The notes under the pieces are model-generated. The model did not search any database and was not told where the DNA came from. It worked only from the letters and a program-made list of their open reading frames with translations. 63,195 nt of DNA from CAYLXC01 sp964387865 (GTDB taxonomy: Bacteria; Patescibacteriota; Microgenomatia; Daviesbacterales; UBA10151), in assembly GCA_964387865.1 (NCBI GenBank), contig CAYLXC010000003.1, positions 1 through 63,195 on the forward strand. The letters are read 5' to 3'. Below, piece after piece: positions 1 through 8,086 of this stretch (positions are counted from its first letter, which is position 1; each line of letters opens with the position of its first letter). A program made the translations under genes and the position numbers.

Positions 1-11
1 AAAATGACCCC

Positions 12-42
12 TTGACATTAGGGTTTTGTTAGGGTATATAAT
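12..42 (+). promoter_or_regulatory. Sigma-70-type promoter of the PUR-like gene
   Basis: A TTGACA -35 box lies at 12-17. TATAAT at 37-42 (19-nt spacer) or the overlapping TATATA at 35-40 (17-nt spacer) is the -10 box. The gene starts at 108, so this mRNA would have a leader of roughly 60 nt. That sets it apart from most unit-head genes in this window, whose -10 boxes touch the start codon. Confidence 0.7.
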
Positions 43-87
43 AGGTAACTTATTTTTCTTCAAAGCCCAGGGAAAAGAGTTTTTAGG

Positions 88-98
88 AAAGGAGGTGA
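88..98 (+). promoter_or_regulatory. Near-consensus Shine-Dalgarno sequence
   Basis: AAAGGAGGTGA at 88-98 is almost a full complement of a typical 16S rRNA 3' end and ends 9 nt before the ATG at 108. It fixes that start. It is the strongest ribosome binding site seen in the window and implies that this organism has a conventional anti-Shine-Dalgarno sequence. Confidence 0.8.
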
Positions 99-107
99 GG
101 AACAGGT

Positions 108-359
108 ATGGATAAAGAGAATACAAAGTCTAACGGCGCAAAGAAGCAGCCAGTTAAATCCTCCACATTAAAGTGCGGAAAAAGAACTTACTTTTTTGAC
201 GTAAATCTTGCATCCAATAATAAAAAATATCTAAAGATAACGGAATCAAGATTTGTTGAAGAAGGACAAGATAGAAAGAGAAATTCTTTCATTCTTTTTG
301 GGGATGATGTCCAAAACTTCCATTCAAGATTAGGAGAAGTAATTGGATATCTATCTTAA
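108..359 (+). CDS. PUR-alpha-like DNA/RNA-binding protein (DUF3276 type)
   Basis: This 83-residue protein has a lysine-rich N-terminus (about residues 1-22). A core follows containing CGKRTYFFDV (about 23-32), YLKITESRF (about 41-49) and a FILFGDDVQNF segment (about 61-71). This is the layout of the bacterial PUR-alpha-like family (DUF3276), in which a GKRTYFFDV strand, an LTITES strand and a helix form a PUR repeat that binds single-stranded DNA or RNA. The length is normal for the family, and a complete repeat is present. A strong promoter and ribosome binding site suggest high expression. The role in these bacteria is unknown; a nucleoid or RNA chaperone function is inference from the fold. 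Confidence 0.8.
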   Translation: MDKENTKSNGAKKQPVKSSTLKCGKRTYFFDVNLASNNKKYLKITESRFVEEGQDRKRNSFILFGDDVQNFHSRLGEVIGYLS

Positions 360-364
360 TTAAG

Positions 365-379
365 TCCGATTAAATCGGA
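365..379. repeat. Short inverted repeat after the PUR gene
   Basis: TCCGAT (365-370) and ATCGGA (374-379) form a 6-bp stem with a 3-base loop just after the PUR stop codon. No T-tract follows, so an intrinsic terminator is not supported. It could protect the mRNA 3' end. Confidence 0.4.
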
Positions 380-384
380 ACCAA

Positions 385-398
385 CACAACCGGTTGTG
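385..398. promoter_or_regulatory. 14-bp perfect palindrome, candidate operator
   Basis: CACAACCGGTTGTG at 385-398 is a perfect palindrome. It ends 8 nt before the proposed -35 box (407-412) of the lipase gene, a position typical of an activator or repressor site. No regulator gene in the window is linked to it, so the role is inferred from symmetry and position only. Confidence 0.4.
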
Positions 399-406
399 CG
401 GCGGAG

Positions 407-465
407 TGGACAAATGAAGTAAAGTAAGTTATAGTACGCAAACTGCCCAAAATCATAAATGGGCA
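407..465 (+). promoter_or_regulatory. Lipase promoter and start-codon hairpin
   Basis: TGGACA (407-412), a 17-nt spacer and TATAGT (430-435) form a good promoter, placing the transcript start near 442. The mRNA would then begin almost at once with a 6-bp hairpin, TGCCCA (444-449) against TGGGCA (460-465). This stem includes the second and third bases of the ATG at 459. No Shine-Dalgarno sequence is visible. The hairpin could limit or regulate initiation. Confidence 0.5.
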
Positions 466-2855
466 AAATATTATGTTTGGTAATAATTATACTTATCTCA
501 ATTGTATTCAGCAATGCTGTTTTTGCCGCTACTATCCCTTATGAAATTACTCTAGGTATTCCCGCTACACCAGTTATCAGAGGTTCTATCTTTTTTACTA
601 CAAAAATTAAAGTAACTTACAATACCGGAAAGCTAATTTTAAGCAGCACTCCAGATGGTACGGGAAGCAGTATTGTAGATGATGCTATCGATATTATAGT
701 AACAAGACCTAACGGAACAAAAGCATCATTTAGTCATCGCTTCGCTGATAATTTTTGTTCATCTTTAAATCCGTTATCACCAAGCGATATATTCGATTTA
801 TTTCAAAGCGGAGAGAATCTTGTTGAAGTTAGACTTAGAGATATTTGCGGTTCTGTTGGAAGCAGCACTCCTCTATATTTGGTAAATATAAATGCTCCTG
901 ACCCCTCACCCACTCCAGCCCCTAAAACACCTCTTATCTTAATTCCCGGAATTGGAGGATCGGAGTTAAAGGTAAATGAGGATACAATATGGAGTAAAGA
1001 CGATGGGCATGGAGGGATTTTTTATCATACATACATAAAGGATGAAAAGGTTTGGGTAAATGAAAGGGAGGCTGCAGCAATAGGGGATGATGATTATTTT
1101 GATGTATTAAAAATGAAAGCGGATGGAATAAATTCTGAGGCGAATTTAGGGTTAACAGGAAATTTATATTCGGGCGCATACCAGCAAACTATAAACTTTT
1201 TTACTTCTAATGGATATACCTTGGATAAAGATTTATTCATTTTCCCTTATGATTGGAGGAAGGATATTTCTTTGACCTCCAGTTTATTAGATACAAAAAT
1301 TAATCAAATTAAATCACAAAGCGGAGGTGCAAAAGTAGATATTGTAGCTCATTCCATGGGAGGACTGGTTGCCAGAAGTTACATTGCTGATGCCAGCAGG
1401 GCACAAAACGTAAGAAAATTATTTTCCTTAGGAACTCCACATTTAGGGGCACCCGAATTTTTGAAAGATTTAAAATATGGCGGATGTTTATATTTTGAAC
1501 TCGGTCCATTCTGCTTATCTATAGCTCCCTCTGAAGTTAAGGACGTTTTACAGAATTTAGTTGGTGGATTCGAACTTGCCCCCACTCAAAAGTACTTCAA
1601 TTTTTATTCTGGGTATGGGAACATTCGCCCATTTCCTTTTCGTGATGACAGCGACATTGATAACGATGGAGTTACAGGGCCGCTCAACTATGATCAGACT
1701 AAACAACTTTTGTTCAACTTGGGCTATAACACAAATTTGTTTACACCAAGTGAAACGTTCCATTCTTTAGATAGTACATATACAGTTACAAATGGAGTAG
1801 AAACACATAATATTGTGGGGTCTGGTGTTCCCACATTAGGGCAAATAATTGAACGGAATATTATTAATTTCTCGGGTGTAAAAGTGTCCAAGAAAGATGT
1901 AATAGCCATTAATGGTGATAAGACAGTACCTTTATTCAGTGCCTCTTTGATAGATCCTGCCCAGAATTTATCCTTACTTGGTCAAGCTAAAGTTTATTAT
2001 ACGAAACAAGACCATGGAAACCTCGTTTCGTTAGGATCAGCTCTAGATTTAATTAAAAATATCTTAGTGGGGAATAACCAGCTACCTAACGGTATTTCGA
2101 ACGATCCATATAAACTCAGTGGGTATGCGCTTTCTGTGCATTCGCCCGTTAATATTCATGTTTTTGATCAAAATGGTAATCATACCGGGCCAAAAGCCGA
2201 TGGGTTTGAAGTAAATATCCCCGGAAGTTCTTACGACAGTTTGGATGATGCAAAATTTGTTTTCTTACCTGAAGATGGAATTTATTCTGTTATATTTGAT
2301 CCTACGGATAACGGTAGTTTTGATTTTAAAATCAGAAAATATAAAGATGATACTATTGAAAAAACTTATATTTATAGAAATATTCCTTTGACAACCTCTA
2401 CTAAAGCCGCATCTAGTTTTGATACAACATCAACCAACCCCCCTGTTTTATTAATTGATCATAATGGTGATGGAATAACTGATTCTCAAGTTAATACTAG
2501 CGGTGTTTTAATAGGTGATTCTAACTATGATTACACACCTCCGAAAGTTTCAATTGATACTAATACTAAGATTATATGGCCGCCAAATAATAAGATGGTT
2601 GATGTTAAAATTTCCGGTAAAAGTTTGGATCCTAATCCTTATTCGACTAAATTTCTTGTGGAGGATGAATATGATTTAGTAGAACCGGAGATTAGTGATT
2701 TTAATCAAACCATTAAACTGGAAGCAAGTAGGAAAGCAGAAGATATGGATGGAAGAAAATATGTTATAAGAGTTATCGCCGAAGATTTGGCGGGAAATTT
2801 CTCTGAAGCCTCAGTCGAAGTGATTGTTCCTCATGATCAGAGAGACGGAAGATAA
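459..2855 (+). CDS. Secreted LCAT-family lipase/acyltransferase with C-terminal Ig-like domain
   Basis: This 798-residue protein begins with a signal peptide (about 1-23, ending VFA-A). A beta-rich domain (about 25-145) and a short proline linker (SPTPAPKTP) follow. The alpha/beta-hydrolase domain starts with LILIPGIGGSEL (about 159-170), the oxyanion-loop motif of the lecithin:cholesterol acyltransferase family. The nucleophile elbow AHSMGG places Ser299 as nucleophile. An Asp in NGDKTVP and a His in KQDHGN fit the rest of the triad. The C-terminal 110 residues carry WPPNNKM and end near VIVPHDQ, typical of bacterial secreted Ig-like modules. It probably hydrolyses or transfers acyl groups on extracellular or host lipids; the substrate is unknown. 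The gene has its own promoter and ends 1 nt from the convergent gene. Confidence 0.85.
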   Translation: MGKILCLVIIILISIVFSNAVFAATIPYEITLGIPATPVIRGSIFFTTKIKVTYNTGKLILSSTPDGTGSSIVDDAIDIIVTRPNGTKASFSHRFADNFCSSLNPLSPSDIFDLFQSGENLVEVRLRDICGSVGSSTPLYLVNINAPDPSPTPAPKTPLILIPGIGGSELKVNEDTIWSKDDGHGGIFYHTYIKDEKVWVNEREAAAIGDDDYFDVLKMKADGINSEANLGLTGNLYSGAYQQTINFFTSNGYTLDKDLFIFPYDWRKDISLTSSLLDTKINQIKSQSGGAKVDIVAHSMGGLVARSYIADASRAQNVRKLFSLGTPHLGAPEFLKDLKYGGCLYFELGPFCLSIAPSEVKDVLQNLVGGFELAPTQKYFNFYSGYGNIRPFPFRDDSDIDNDGVTGPLNYDQTKQLLFNLGYNTNLFTPSETFHSLDSTYTVTNGVETHNIVGSGVPTLGQIIERNIINFSGVKVSKKDVIAINGDKTVPLFSASLIDPAQNLSLLGQAKVYYTKQDHGNLVSLGSALDLIKNILVGNNQLPNGISNDPYKLSGYALSVHSPVNIHVFDQNGNHTGPKADGFEVNIPGSSYDSLDDAKFVFLPEDGIYSVIFDPTDNGSFDFKIRKYKDDTIEKTYIYRNIPLTTSTKAASSFDTTSTNPPVLLIDHNGDGITDSQVNTSGVLIGDSNYDYTPPKVSIDTNTKIIWPPNNKMVDVKISGKSLDPNPYSTKFLVEDEYDLVEPEISDFNQTIKLEASRKAEDMDGRKYVIRVIAEDLAGNFSEASVEVIVPHDQRDGR

Positions 2856-2856
2856 T

Positions 2857-3117
2857 TTATCTTTTCATAATCTTTTGTAGAACTTTCCAGAGTATCCAAA
2901 TGAAAGCAAACCAAAATGCAATATTTGTAGCATAATAACCAATTGGAAGACTTTCATAACTATTAACGCAAGTAGCGAATGGGTATCCTGTAACTTGACA
3001 AGCTCCTATTAATGGATTGAAGCTGAATAATGTTCCCATGAAACCCTGCAATATAGCGGTGATGAACCAGAACACCACACTTAAAATAAAAATAATAACA
3101 GCTGATTTTTTGCTCAT
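2857..3117 (-). CDS. Small two-pass membrane protein, unknown function
   Basis: This 86-residue protein is not recognised. It has hydrophobic segments at about residues 5-27 and 63-82. The loop between them contains two cysteines (GACQ and ATCV) that could form a disulfide outside the cell. The C-terminus is basic (KIMKR), so both ends are predicted inside. The stop lies next to that of the convergent lipase gene. TATTTT ending 6 nt before the ATG is a possible -10 box. Confidence 0.6.
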   Translation of the reverse strand: MSKKSAVIIFILSVVFWFITAILQGFMGTLFSFNPLIGACQVTGYPFATCVNSYESLPIGYYATNIAFWFAFIWILWKVLQKIMKR

Positions 3118-3143
3118 GCAATAAAAATATCACAAAACTTATA

Positions 3144-3158
3144 TATAATATAGGGGTG
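3144..3158 (+). promoter_or_regulatory. Leaderless-type promoter of nnrD
   Basis: TATAAT at 3144-3149 is followed by exactly 6 nt and then the GTG start codon at 3156. Transcription starting at the usual distance from the -10 box would begin at or next to the G of GTG. This supports the GTG start despite the lack of a Shine-Dalgarno sequence. Confidence 0.6.
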
Positions 3159-3744
3159 ATTGATTATCAGATTAAATTTACCAAAAATTGGCTTTCTTCC
3201 AGATTGCCCAAAAGGCCAAAGGATGCAAATAAAGGGACTTTTGGAAAAGTTTTAGTAATTGCAGGCTCTCAAAATTATCCCGGGGCTGCATATCTTTGTT
3301 GNNNNNNNNNNNNNNNNNNNNNNNNNNNNNNNNNNNNNNNNNNNNNNNNNNNNNNNNNNNNNNNNNNNNNNNNNNNNNNNNNNNNNNNNNNNNNNNNNNN
3401 NGGAAACTGTGGCTAGGGATTTTGCAACCAAGTGGGGACAAGTTATGGTGCTAAAAGGTGCAAATACAGTGATTGTATCACCATCTGGCGAATATGCAAT
3501 TTCTCCATTTGCAAATCCGGCTTTGGCAACTGCCGGAACCGGGGATATTTTATCCGGGATAATTGCAGGATTTCTAGCCCAGGGATTAAATGCATTTGAT
3601 GCAGCATCCCTAGGGGTTTACGTACATGGTATGGCTGGTGAAATGGCTAGAAAGAAAATGGGTGATGCTGGAATGCTGGCATCTGACTTATTACCTCTTA
3701 TACCAAAAGTTTTACTCAACATATCCAAACAAAGGGTCAGTTAG
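3156..3744 (+). CDS. nnrD: ADP-dependent (S)-NAD(P)H-hydrate dehydratase, split by an assembly gap
   Basis: The visible N-terminus (48 residues) includes KGTFGKVLVIAGS, and the part after the gap includes MVLKGANTVI and NPALATAGTGDILSG. The last of these is the conserved nucleotide-binding and catalytic signature of the ribokinase-like NAD(P)HX dehydratase family. The enzyme repairs hydrated NADH and NADPH using ADP. The two parts lie in different frames across the 100-N placeholder. Together they give about 160 residues, whereas family members have about 280, so roughly 350 bases are missing. The usual N-terminal epimerase domain (NnrE) is not attached. The last 33 bp overlap the convergent glycosyltransferase gene. 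Confidence 0.85.
3302..3401. other. Assembly gap inside nnrD
   Basis: A run of 100 N. The nnrD frame differs on the two sides and the protein is about 115 residues short, so the true gap is longer than 100 bases. Its length should be a multiple of three if the gene is intact. Confidence 0.95.
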
Positions 3745-5247
3745 ATTAGTATTTGGGCCCTGACACTGTTTTTGGATAATTTCTTTGGGCACAACGTTAG
3801 TCGGGGGGATTATTCCAATATGTCCAAATTTTCTCGTAACTTCTTTTGAAAGCTCATCCGGTATAACTATATTATAAACAGGTATGTCTAAAGATGGATG
3901 TACCAGATGCAGATTACTCAAATAGAAAAAATACCGGAAACCCACATTTTCTCCCGGAGTTGTTATATAGCTTATTCCTACACAAGGGTAACCTTTAACT
4001 TTTGCATCTTCACTTATATATTTTACAAGTTCTTTTTTCTCAACATAACCTTTATGATAATAATTTTGCTTTACTAAAAAGTGGGAATTTTTTATAAACA
4101 CTAGAACTAAAATGGAAAACACCAGTACCCTCCCAAGCTTTGAAGATTTTGACAATAGATAAAACAATATGCTAACTATTGATAAAAATATTACTTCAAT
4201 ATTTTTAAAATAATATTCTGAGATAGGTGATTTGGATACTGAGAAAAACAAAATAACTCCAAATAACCAGGCATATAAGGGAACCAATTCTTTTGAAGAT
4301 AATAACCCTTTTTTAAGAAGTAAAAGTGCAGAAATGAGGATTCCTAGTACAAATAGAATACTATTTGTAAGCGTTAATGAAAGGGGTGCAAAAAATAATG
4401 TATTAATATTTTTGATAATCATTTCCAAAACCAACTGGAATTTATAAAAACCCTGCGGCCCTGCTTGAGGAATGACAAGATTATTTATTAAATTACTTGT
4501 TTGTATGAAGTTATGCCTTAATTCAAAAATAATTAAAGGTGAAGAAGCTAAAAATAAAGCAATTAAAAACAATGATATTTGCTTAATTGTTGGAAAATTT
4601 CTGGATATGTACAAAGCAGTAGGAATTGCAATTAGTGCAGGAATTAATGCAATATGGATATGCCAAATTAGCCCAATTAGAATTCCAAGCAGTGGCAGCA
4701 CACTAAATTTGCCTCTGGCAATTTTTACAATTGCATAAAAGTACCAGATTACCCAAAGGTTGGTTGTGATTGTTGGAACAACCCATCTATCAAAATTTAC
4801 AGTTGAAATAAATATTGCATAGAAGAAAGCACCAAATAGTCCGACTTCAACATTGAATAATTTTGAAAACACCAAGTAGTAACTTACTATTGTTAATAGA
4901 CCAATTATAATTGCAAAAAAAATTACACCAATTGGATCCATGTTTGATAATATAAAAAAAGGAATAAGCAGGTAATAAAAAAGCCCACCAATAAAAATTC
5001 CTGGAGCAGAGGTTAGCTGACCTATTAAACGGAAATGATGATTTATTAAAATATCTTTTACTATCCAGGAATATAAATCCCCATCGTGTGCAAATTCAAA
5101 CCTTTCTAAAACCTCATAAGTTCTGAAAAATAAACCTAAAGTTAAGATTAATATAAGAATTGGTAGGTAGGGCCTTCTTCTAAAAAAAGTAATCACTTTT
5201 AAATTATATACTTTAGATGTTAAACTGACCAAGTTAGACTTGGTCAT
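3712..5247 (-). CDS. GT39/PMT-like polytopic membrane glycosyltransferase
   Basis: This 511-residue protein has about a dozen hydrophobic segments and a short C-terminal tail. After the first membrane segment it carries the acidic motif HDGD (about 54-57), expected in the first extracytoplasmic loop of GT-C enzymes that use polyprenyl-phosphate sugars. A loop containing LIGQLTSAPG and FYYLL follows. The same layout, with LIGPPTS and YYYLL, recurs in the proteins starting at 6581, 8079 and 22300, so they form one paralog family. Donor and acceptor are unknown. The ATG at 5247 lies inside a REP-like repeat, and its first codons form a hairpin (5227-5245). TAAACT ends 6 nt upstream of the start. 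Confidence 0.75.
   Translation of the reverse strand: MTKSNLVSLTSKVYNLKVITFFRRRPYLPILILILTLGLFFRTYEVLERFEFAHDGDLYSWIVKDILINHHFRLIGQLTSAPGIFIGGLFYYLLIPFFILSNMDPIGVIFFAIIIGLLTIVSYYLVFSKLFNVEVGLFGAFFYAIFISTVNFDRWVVPTITTNLWVIWYFYAIVKIARGKFSVLPLLGILIGLIWHIHIALIPALIAIPTALYISRNFPTIKQISLFLIALFLASSPLIIFELRHNFIQTSNLINNLVIPQAGPQGFYKFQLVLEMIIKNINTLFFAPLSLTLTNSILFVLGILISALLLLKKGLLSSKELVPLYAWLFGVILFFSVSKSPISEYYFKNIEVIFLSIVSILFYLLSKSSKLGRVLVFSILVLVFIKNSHFLVKQNYYHKGYVEKKELVKYISEDAKVKGYPCVGISYITTPGENVGFRYFFYLSNLHLVHPSLDIPVYNIVIPDELSKEVTRKFGHIGIIPPTNVVPKEIIQKQCQGPNTNLTDPLFGYVE
5227..5245. repeat. 8-bp hairpin at the start of the minus-strand gene
   Basis: GACCAAGT (5227-5234) and ACTTGGTC (5238-5245) form a perfect 8-bp stem with a 3-base loop. 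It covers the first codons of the minus-strand glycosyltransferase and abuts the dispersed repeat at 5243-5270. Confidence 0.5.
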
Positions 5248-5270
5248 CCTGAAAGTTTAGCGAAGGATCT
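5243..5270. repeat. REP-like dispersed repeat carrying initiation signals
   Basis: This sequence begins GTCATCCTGA and ends GCGAAGGATCT. It resembles the widespread repeat in which TCATCCTGA is followed by GCGAAGGATC; here AAGTTTA sits in the middle. The ends (ATCCT/AGGAT) can pair. On the minus strand it provides the ATG at 5247 and a TAAACT exactly 6 nt before it. On the plus strand its AAGGA (5263-5267) is a Shine-Dalgarno match 7 nt before the ATG at 5275. Confidence 0.6.
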
Positions 5271-5274
5271 AATT

Positions 5275-5895
5275 ATGATAATAAAGGGGATTAAAACTAG
5301 AAAATTTTTGCCACCAAAAGATGATTTGTGGGATTTATTGTCATCTATTAGTTCTTTGAAGGAAGATAGCGTGGTTTGTGTAACCTCTAAAGTGGTTTCG
5401 ATTGGGGAGGGTAGATGTATTCCGGCTAAATTGGTGAGCAAAGATGAGCTGGCAATAAGGGAAGCTGATAAATATATCCCAAGAAAATATTCGCCAGGAG
5501 GCTGGATATTACATACAATCAAAAATAATATGCTGATTGCATCAGGGGGGGTTGATGAAAGTAACGGAAATAATTTCCATATTCTTTGGCCGAAGAACCC
5601 CGGAAAATCCGTAAAAGAAATTTGGAAATTTTTGAAGAAAAAATTTAAACTGAGAAACCTTGGGATAATTATTACTGATTCAAGATTAGTACCGTTAAGG
5701 CGTGGTGTTACAGGAATAGCAATTGCATATTTTGGTTTCAATCCTTTAAAAGATTATAGAAAAAGTAAGGATATTTTTGGAAGAAAGTTTAAAATGGAAA
5801 CGTCAAATATGCCGGATAGTCTAGCAACAGCTGCTGTTTTGGAAATGGGAGAAGGGGCTGAGAGAAGACCTATTGCTATAATTTCAGAAATTCCC
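5275..5895 (+). CDS. F420-0:L-glutamate ligase / folate gamma-glutamyl ligase homolog (3' end in gap)
   Basis: The visible 207 residues match the CofE-type amide ligase family (PF01996). They include VVCVTSKVVSIGEGR (about 33-47), a substrate-binding segment around LIASGGVDESNGN (about 91-103), IIITDSRLVPLRRGVTGIAIAYFGF (about 150-174) and the late MPDSLATAA and GEGAERRPIA motifs. In actinobacteria and archaea the family adds glutamates to coenzyme F420-0. No F420 genes are visible here and this lineage is not known for F420, so glutamylation of folate or another acceptor is possible. The last 40 or so residues lie in the gap. The coding sequence contains a G7 run at 5545-5551. Confidence 0.75.
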
Positions 5896-5995
5896 NNNNN
5901 NNNNNNNNNNNNNNNNNNNNNNNNNNNNNNNNNNNNNNNNNNNNNNNNNNNNNNNNNNNNNNNNNNNNNNNNNNNNNNNNNNNNNNNNNNNNNNN
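5896..5995. other. Assembly gap between cofE-like gene and galE
   Basis: A run of 100 N that hides the 3' ends of two convergent genes. GalE lacks about 140 residues and the ligase about 40, so at least about 500 bases must be missing. Confidence 0.95.
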
Positions 5996-6513
5996 GGGCC
6001 ATAAGGATTAAAGTATCTGAGGATAATTACATCAAAATTAAAAAGAGTATTATATAGCATACAAAACTGTTCCATAGTAACTTTGGTTATTCCGTACGGG
6101 TTTTCCTGTTTACCTAAAGGATCGTCTTCTGTAATTGGAATTTTTTTTGGCACGCCATAAACACAAGCAGAAGATGAAAAAATAATTTTTTTAACATTTG
6201 TATTTTTCATTGCCTCCAAAAGTTTTATGGTTCCAATGATGTTATTTTGGGCAAACTCGATTGGTTTTTTGACTGATTCCCCGACCTCTATAAGTGAGGC
6301 CATGTGGATTACTGCTTCATGGCCAGGCAAGATTTCTTCCAGTTTCGGTTGATCCAATAAATCGGCAGGTATAAAGTTTGCTCTTTGGTCAATGGCTTCT
6401 TTGCGGCCTTTAGATAGATTGTCTATTACAGTTACTGAATGATTTTGATCTAAAAGAAGTTTAGTTACATGAGATCCAATGAACCCGGCGCCGCCCGTAA
6501 CTAAAATCTTCAT
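5996..6513 (-). CDS. galE: UDP-glucose 4-epimerase-like SDR protein, C-terminus in gap
   Basis: The visible 172 residues are the Rossmann half of an extended SDR sugar epimerase. The NAD motif GGAGFIG is at 7-13, VIDNLSKG at about 29-36, SSSACVYG at 113-120 and the catalytic pair YGITK at Tyr140/Lys144, followed by LRYFNPYG. The RYFN(P/V) stretch is characteristic of GalE (UDP-Glc/UDP-Gal interconversion), though UDP-GlcNAc or UDP-GlcA epimerases cannot be excluded without the C-terminus. It would supply UDP-sugars to the many glycosyltransferases here. TAGAAT (complement of 6520-6525) ends 6 nt before the ATG, suggesting a leaderless mRNA. Confidence 0.8.
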
Positions 6514-6544
6514 GAATTTATTCTAGCATAAAAAAGATAGCTTC

Positions 6545-6573
6545 TTGCAAATAAGCTTAACTCTGGTTAAATT
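6545..6573 (+). promoter_or_regulatory. Promoter of the 6581 glycosyltransferase operon
   Basis: TTGCAA (6545-6550), a 17-nt spacer and TAAATT (6568-6573) lie 7 nt before the ATG at 6581. The boxes match the sigma-70 pattern and the spacing implies an mRNA with almost no leader. This supports ATG 6581 over the in-frame TTG at 6545, which would lie within the -35 box. Confidence 0.5.
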
Positions 6574-6580
6574 AGATGAG

Positions 6581-8086
6581 ATGTTAAAAAAACTTCTGAT
6601 CCTTGTAGTTTTGGCGTTTATTATTAGGATTTGGTTTGTTTTCCAAAATGGAATTTCTTTTCACTATGATATGGCAAGAGATGCATTTGAGGCACAAAAA
6701 ATTTGGAAGGAGCAAGATTTAAAAATTATTGGCCCACCAACTACAACTGAGGGGCTTTATAGTGGGGTATTCTATTATTATCTATTATCTTTGCCATATT
6801 GTATAGGTAATGGAGATCCAAAAGCTGCGGCAATATTTTTATCATTTTTAAATGCTTTGGCAATTATCCCAATTTTTTTATTGGCCAGAGATCTATTTAA
6901 ATCTACTCCACTTGCATTTTTGGCAGCCGTCTTTTTTACTTTTTCATTTGAGGCAATTCAATACGCTCCCTGGCTCTCAAATCCCTCTCCCGCAATTTTT
7001 ACAGTTGCAATGTTTTTTTACTCTTTAAGAGTTTGGCAAAAAGGGAAAATCTGGGGTTTACCACTTGTAGTAATATTTGCAGCTCTTTCCGCTCAACTGG
7101 AGTTTTTTTTAACATTTCTTTTTGTTGTAATATTGGCGTTTAAATTCATTTTTAATATTAAAGTTCAAGTTAAGCAATTTTTTTTATCAATAATATTAAC
7201 TTTAGTAATCATGGGTTCATTTTTAATTTCCATGATTAAGTTTAATACTTTTGGTAAGGTATTTTTAGGACTGTTTTCTATTTCTCAGAATTCTGAAATT
7301 AATTTTAGAATAAAGTTTACTGATCTTTTACTAAATTATTTGGATAGATATAGTAATCTGTTTATAAACAATCTCTTCCCTGCCAATGTTTTCATTGGTG
7401 GAGTTTTAGGATTTACTGCCTTGTTTTTCCTAATAAAGGGATTAAGAAAAGAATCGAATAAATTTATCTTATTCTGTATGTTATGTAACCTTCCCATTTT
7501 TTTGTTTGGCGGGCAGAACTCAAATTACACAACAGTTGGGATGGTTACACCTGCAATTTTGGGAGTGGTAGTTCTATTACAAGGCGTAATTAAAAAAAGT
7601 ATAGCATTCGGAATTATAATTATTGTTGCCATAATATTTGCAAATCTTTATATGACTTTTAAATTCGGACCGAATGGCCAAACACTATTTGTAATTCCAA
7701 AAGATATGGTTTTGGAAAATCAGCTGAAACTGATTGATGAAACTTATAAAATTTCTGATGGACAACCTTTTTCCATAAATACACTAACATTACCCCTTTG
7801 GACAAACACTACCTGGGCATATCTCTACTCATGGTACGGATATAAAAAATATGGCTATGTGCCGTCATTCTATGGGCACAATCAAATAGGTCTTTTGGGG
7901 GAAAAGAATCTTTTAAAGATTGATAAACCACTTAATAAAACTTTCTTTATAATAGAACCTCATATAGGGATTAGGGATAAGGATTATAAATTGGAGATAG
8001 GGTCCGAAAATAGCAAGACAGATCTTATTTCAGAAACAAAGTATGGAGAGTTGATATTACAATACAGAAAACCTAAAAATGAATAA
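6581..8086 (+). CDS. GT39/PMT-like polytopic membrane glycosyltransferase
   Basis: This 501-residue protein opens with a membrane segment (about 3-20). The loop motif YDMARD (about 29-34) follows, then IIGPPTTTEGLYSG and FYYYLLSLP, which match the proteins starting at 8079 and 22300. About eleven further hydrophobic segments and a C-terminal extracytoplasmic domain of about 120 residues follow. The acidic residues Asp30 and Asp34 after the first membrane segment are where GT-C enzymes place their catalytic base. It probably moves a sugar from a polyprenyl-phosphate carrier to an extracellular acceptor. The ATG at 6581 is chosen for its promoter and because it starts directly before the first membrane segment. 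The next gene overlaps by 8 bp, suggesting co-translation. Confidence 0.75.
   Translation: MLKKLLILVVLAFIIRIWFVFQNGISFHYDMARDAFEAQKIWKEQDLKIIGPPTTTEGLYSGVFYYYLLSLPYCIGNGDPKAAAIFLSFLNALAIIPIFLLARDLFKSTPLAFLAAVFFTFSFEAIQYAPWLSNPSPAIFTVAMFFYSLRVWQKGKIWGLPLVVIFAALSAQLEFFLTFLFVVILAFKFIFNIKVQVKQFFLSIILTLVIMGSFLISMIKFNTFGKVFLGLFSISQNSEINFRIKFTDLLLNYLDRYSNLFINNLFPANVFIGGVLGFTALFFLIKGLRKESNKFILFCMLCNLPIFLFGGQNSNYTTVGMVTPAILGVVVLLQGVIKKSIAFGIIIIVAIIFANLYMTFKFGPNGQTLFVIPKDMVLENQLKLIDETYKISDGQPFSINTLTLPLWTNTTWAYLYSWYGYKKYGYVPSFYGHNQIGLLGEKNLLKIDKPLNKTFFIIEPHIGIRDKDYKLEIGSENSKTDLISETKYGELILQYRKPKNE

Noticed and set aside
365..379. Rho-independent terminator after the PUR gene
   Set aside because: The stem is only 6 bp and no T-tract follows on either strand.
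934..1909. Several reverse-strand open frames inside the lipase gene
   Set aside because: They lie wholly within a gene with a clear signal peptide and catalytic motifs, have low-complexity His/Pro-rich or otherwise unconvincing products and no start signals.
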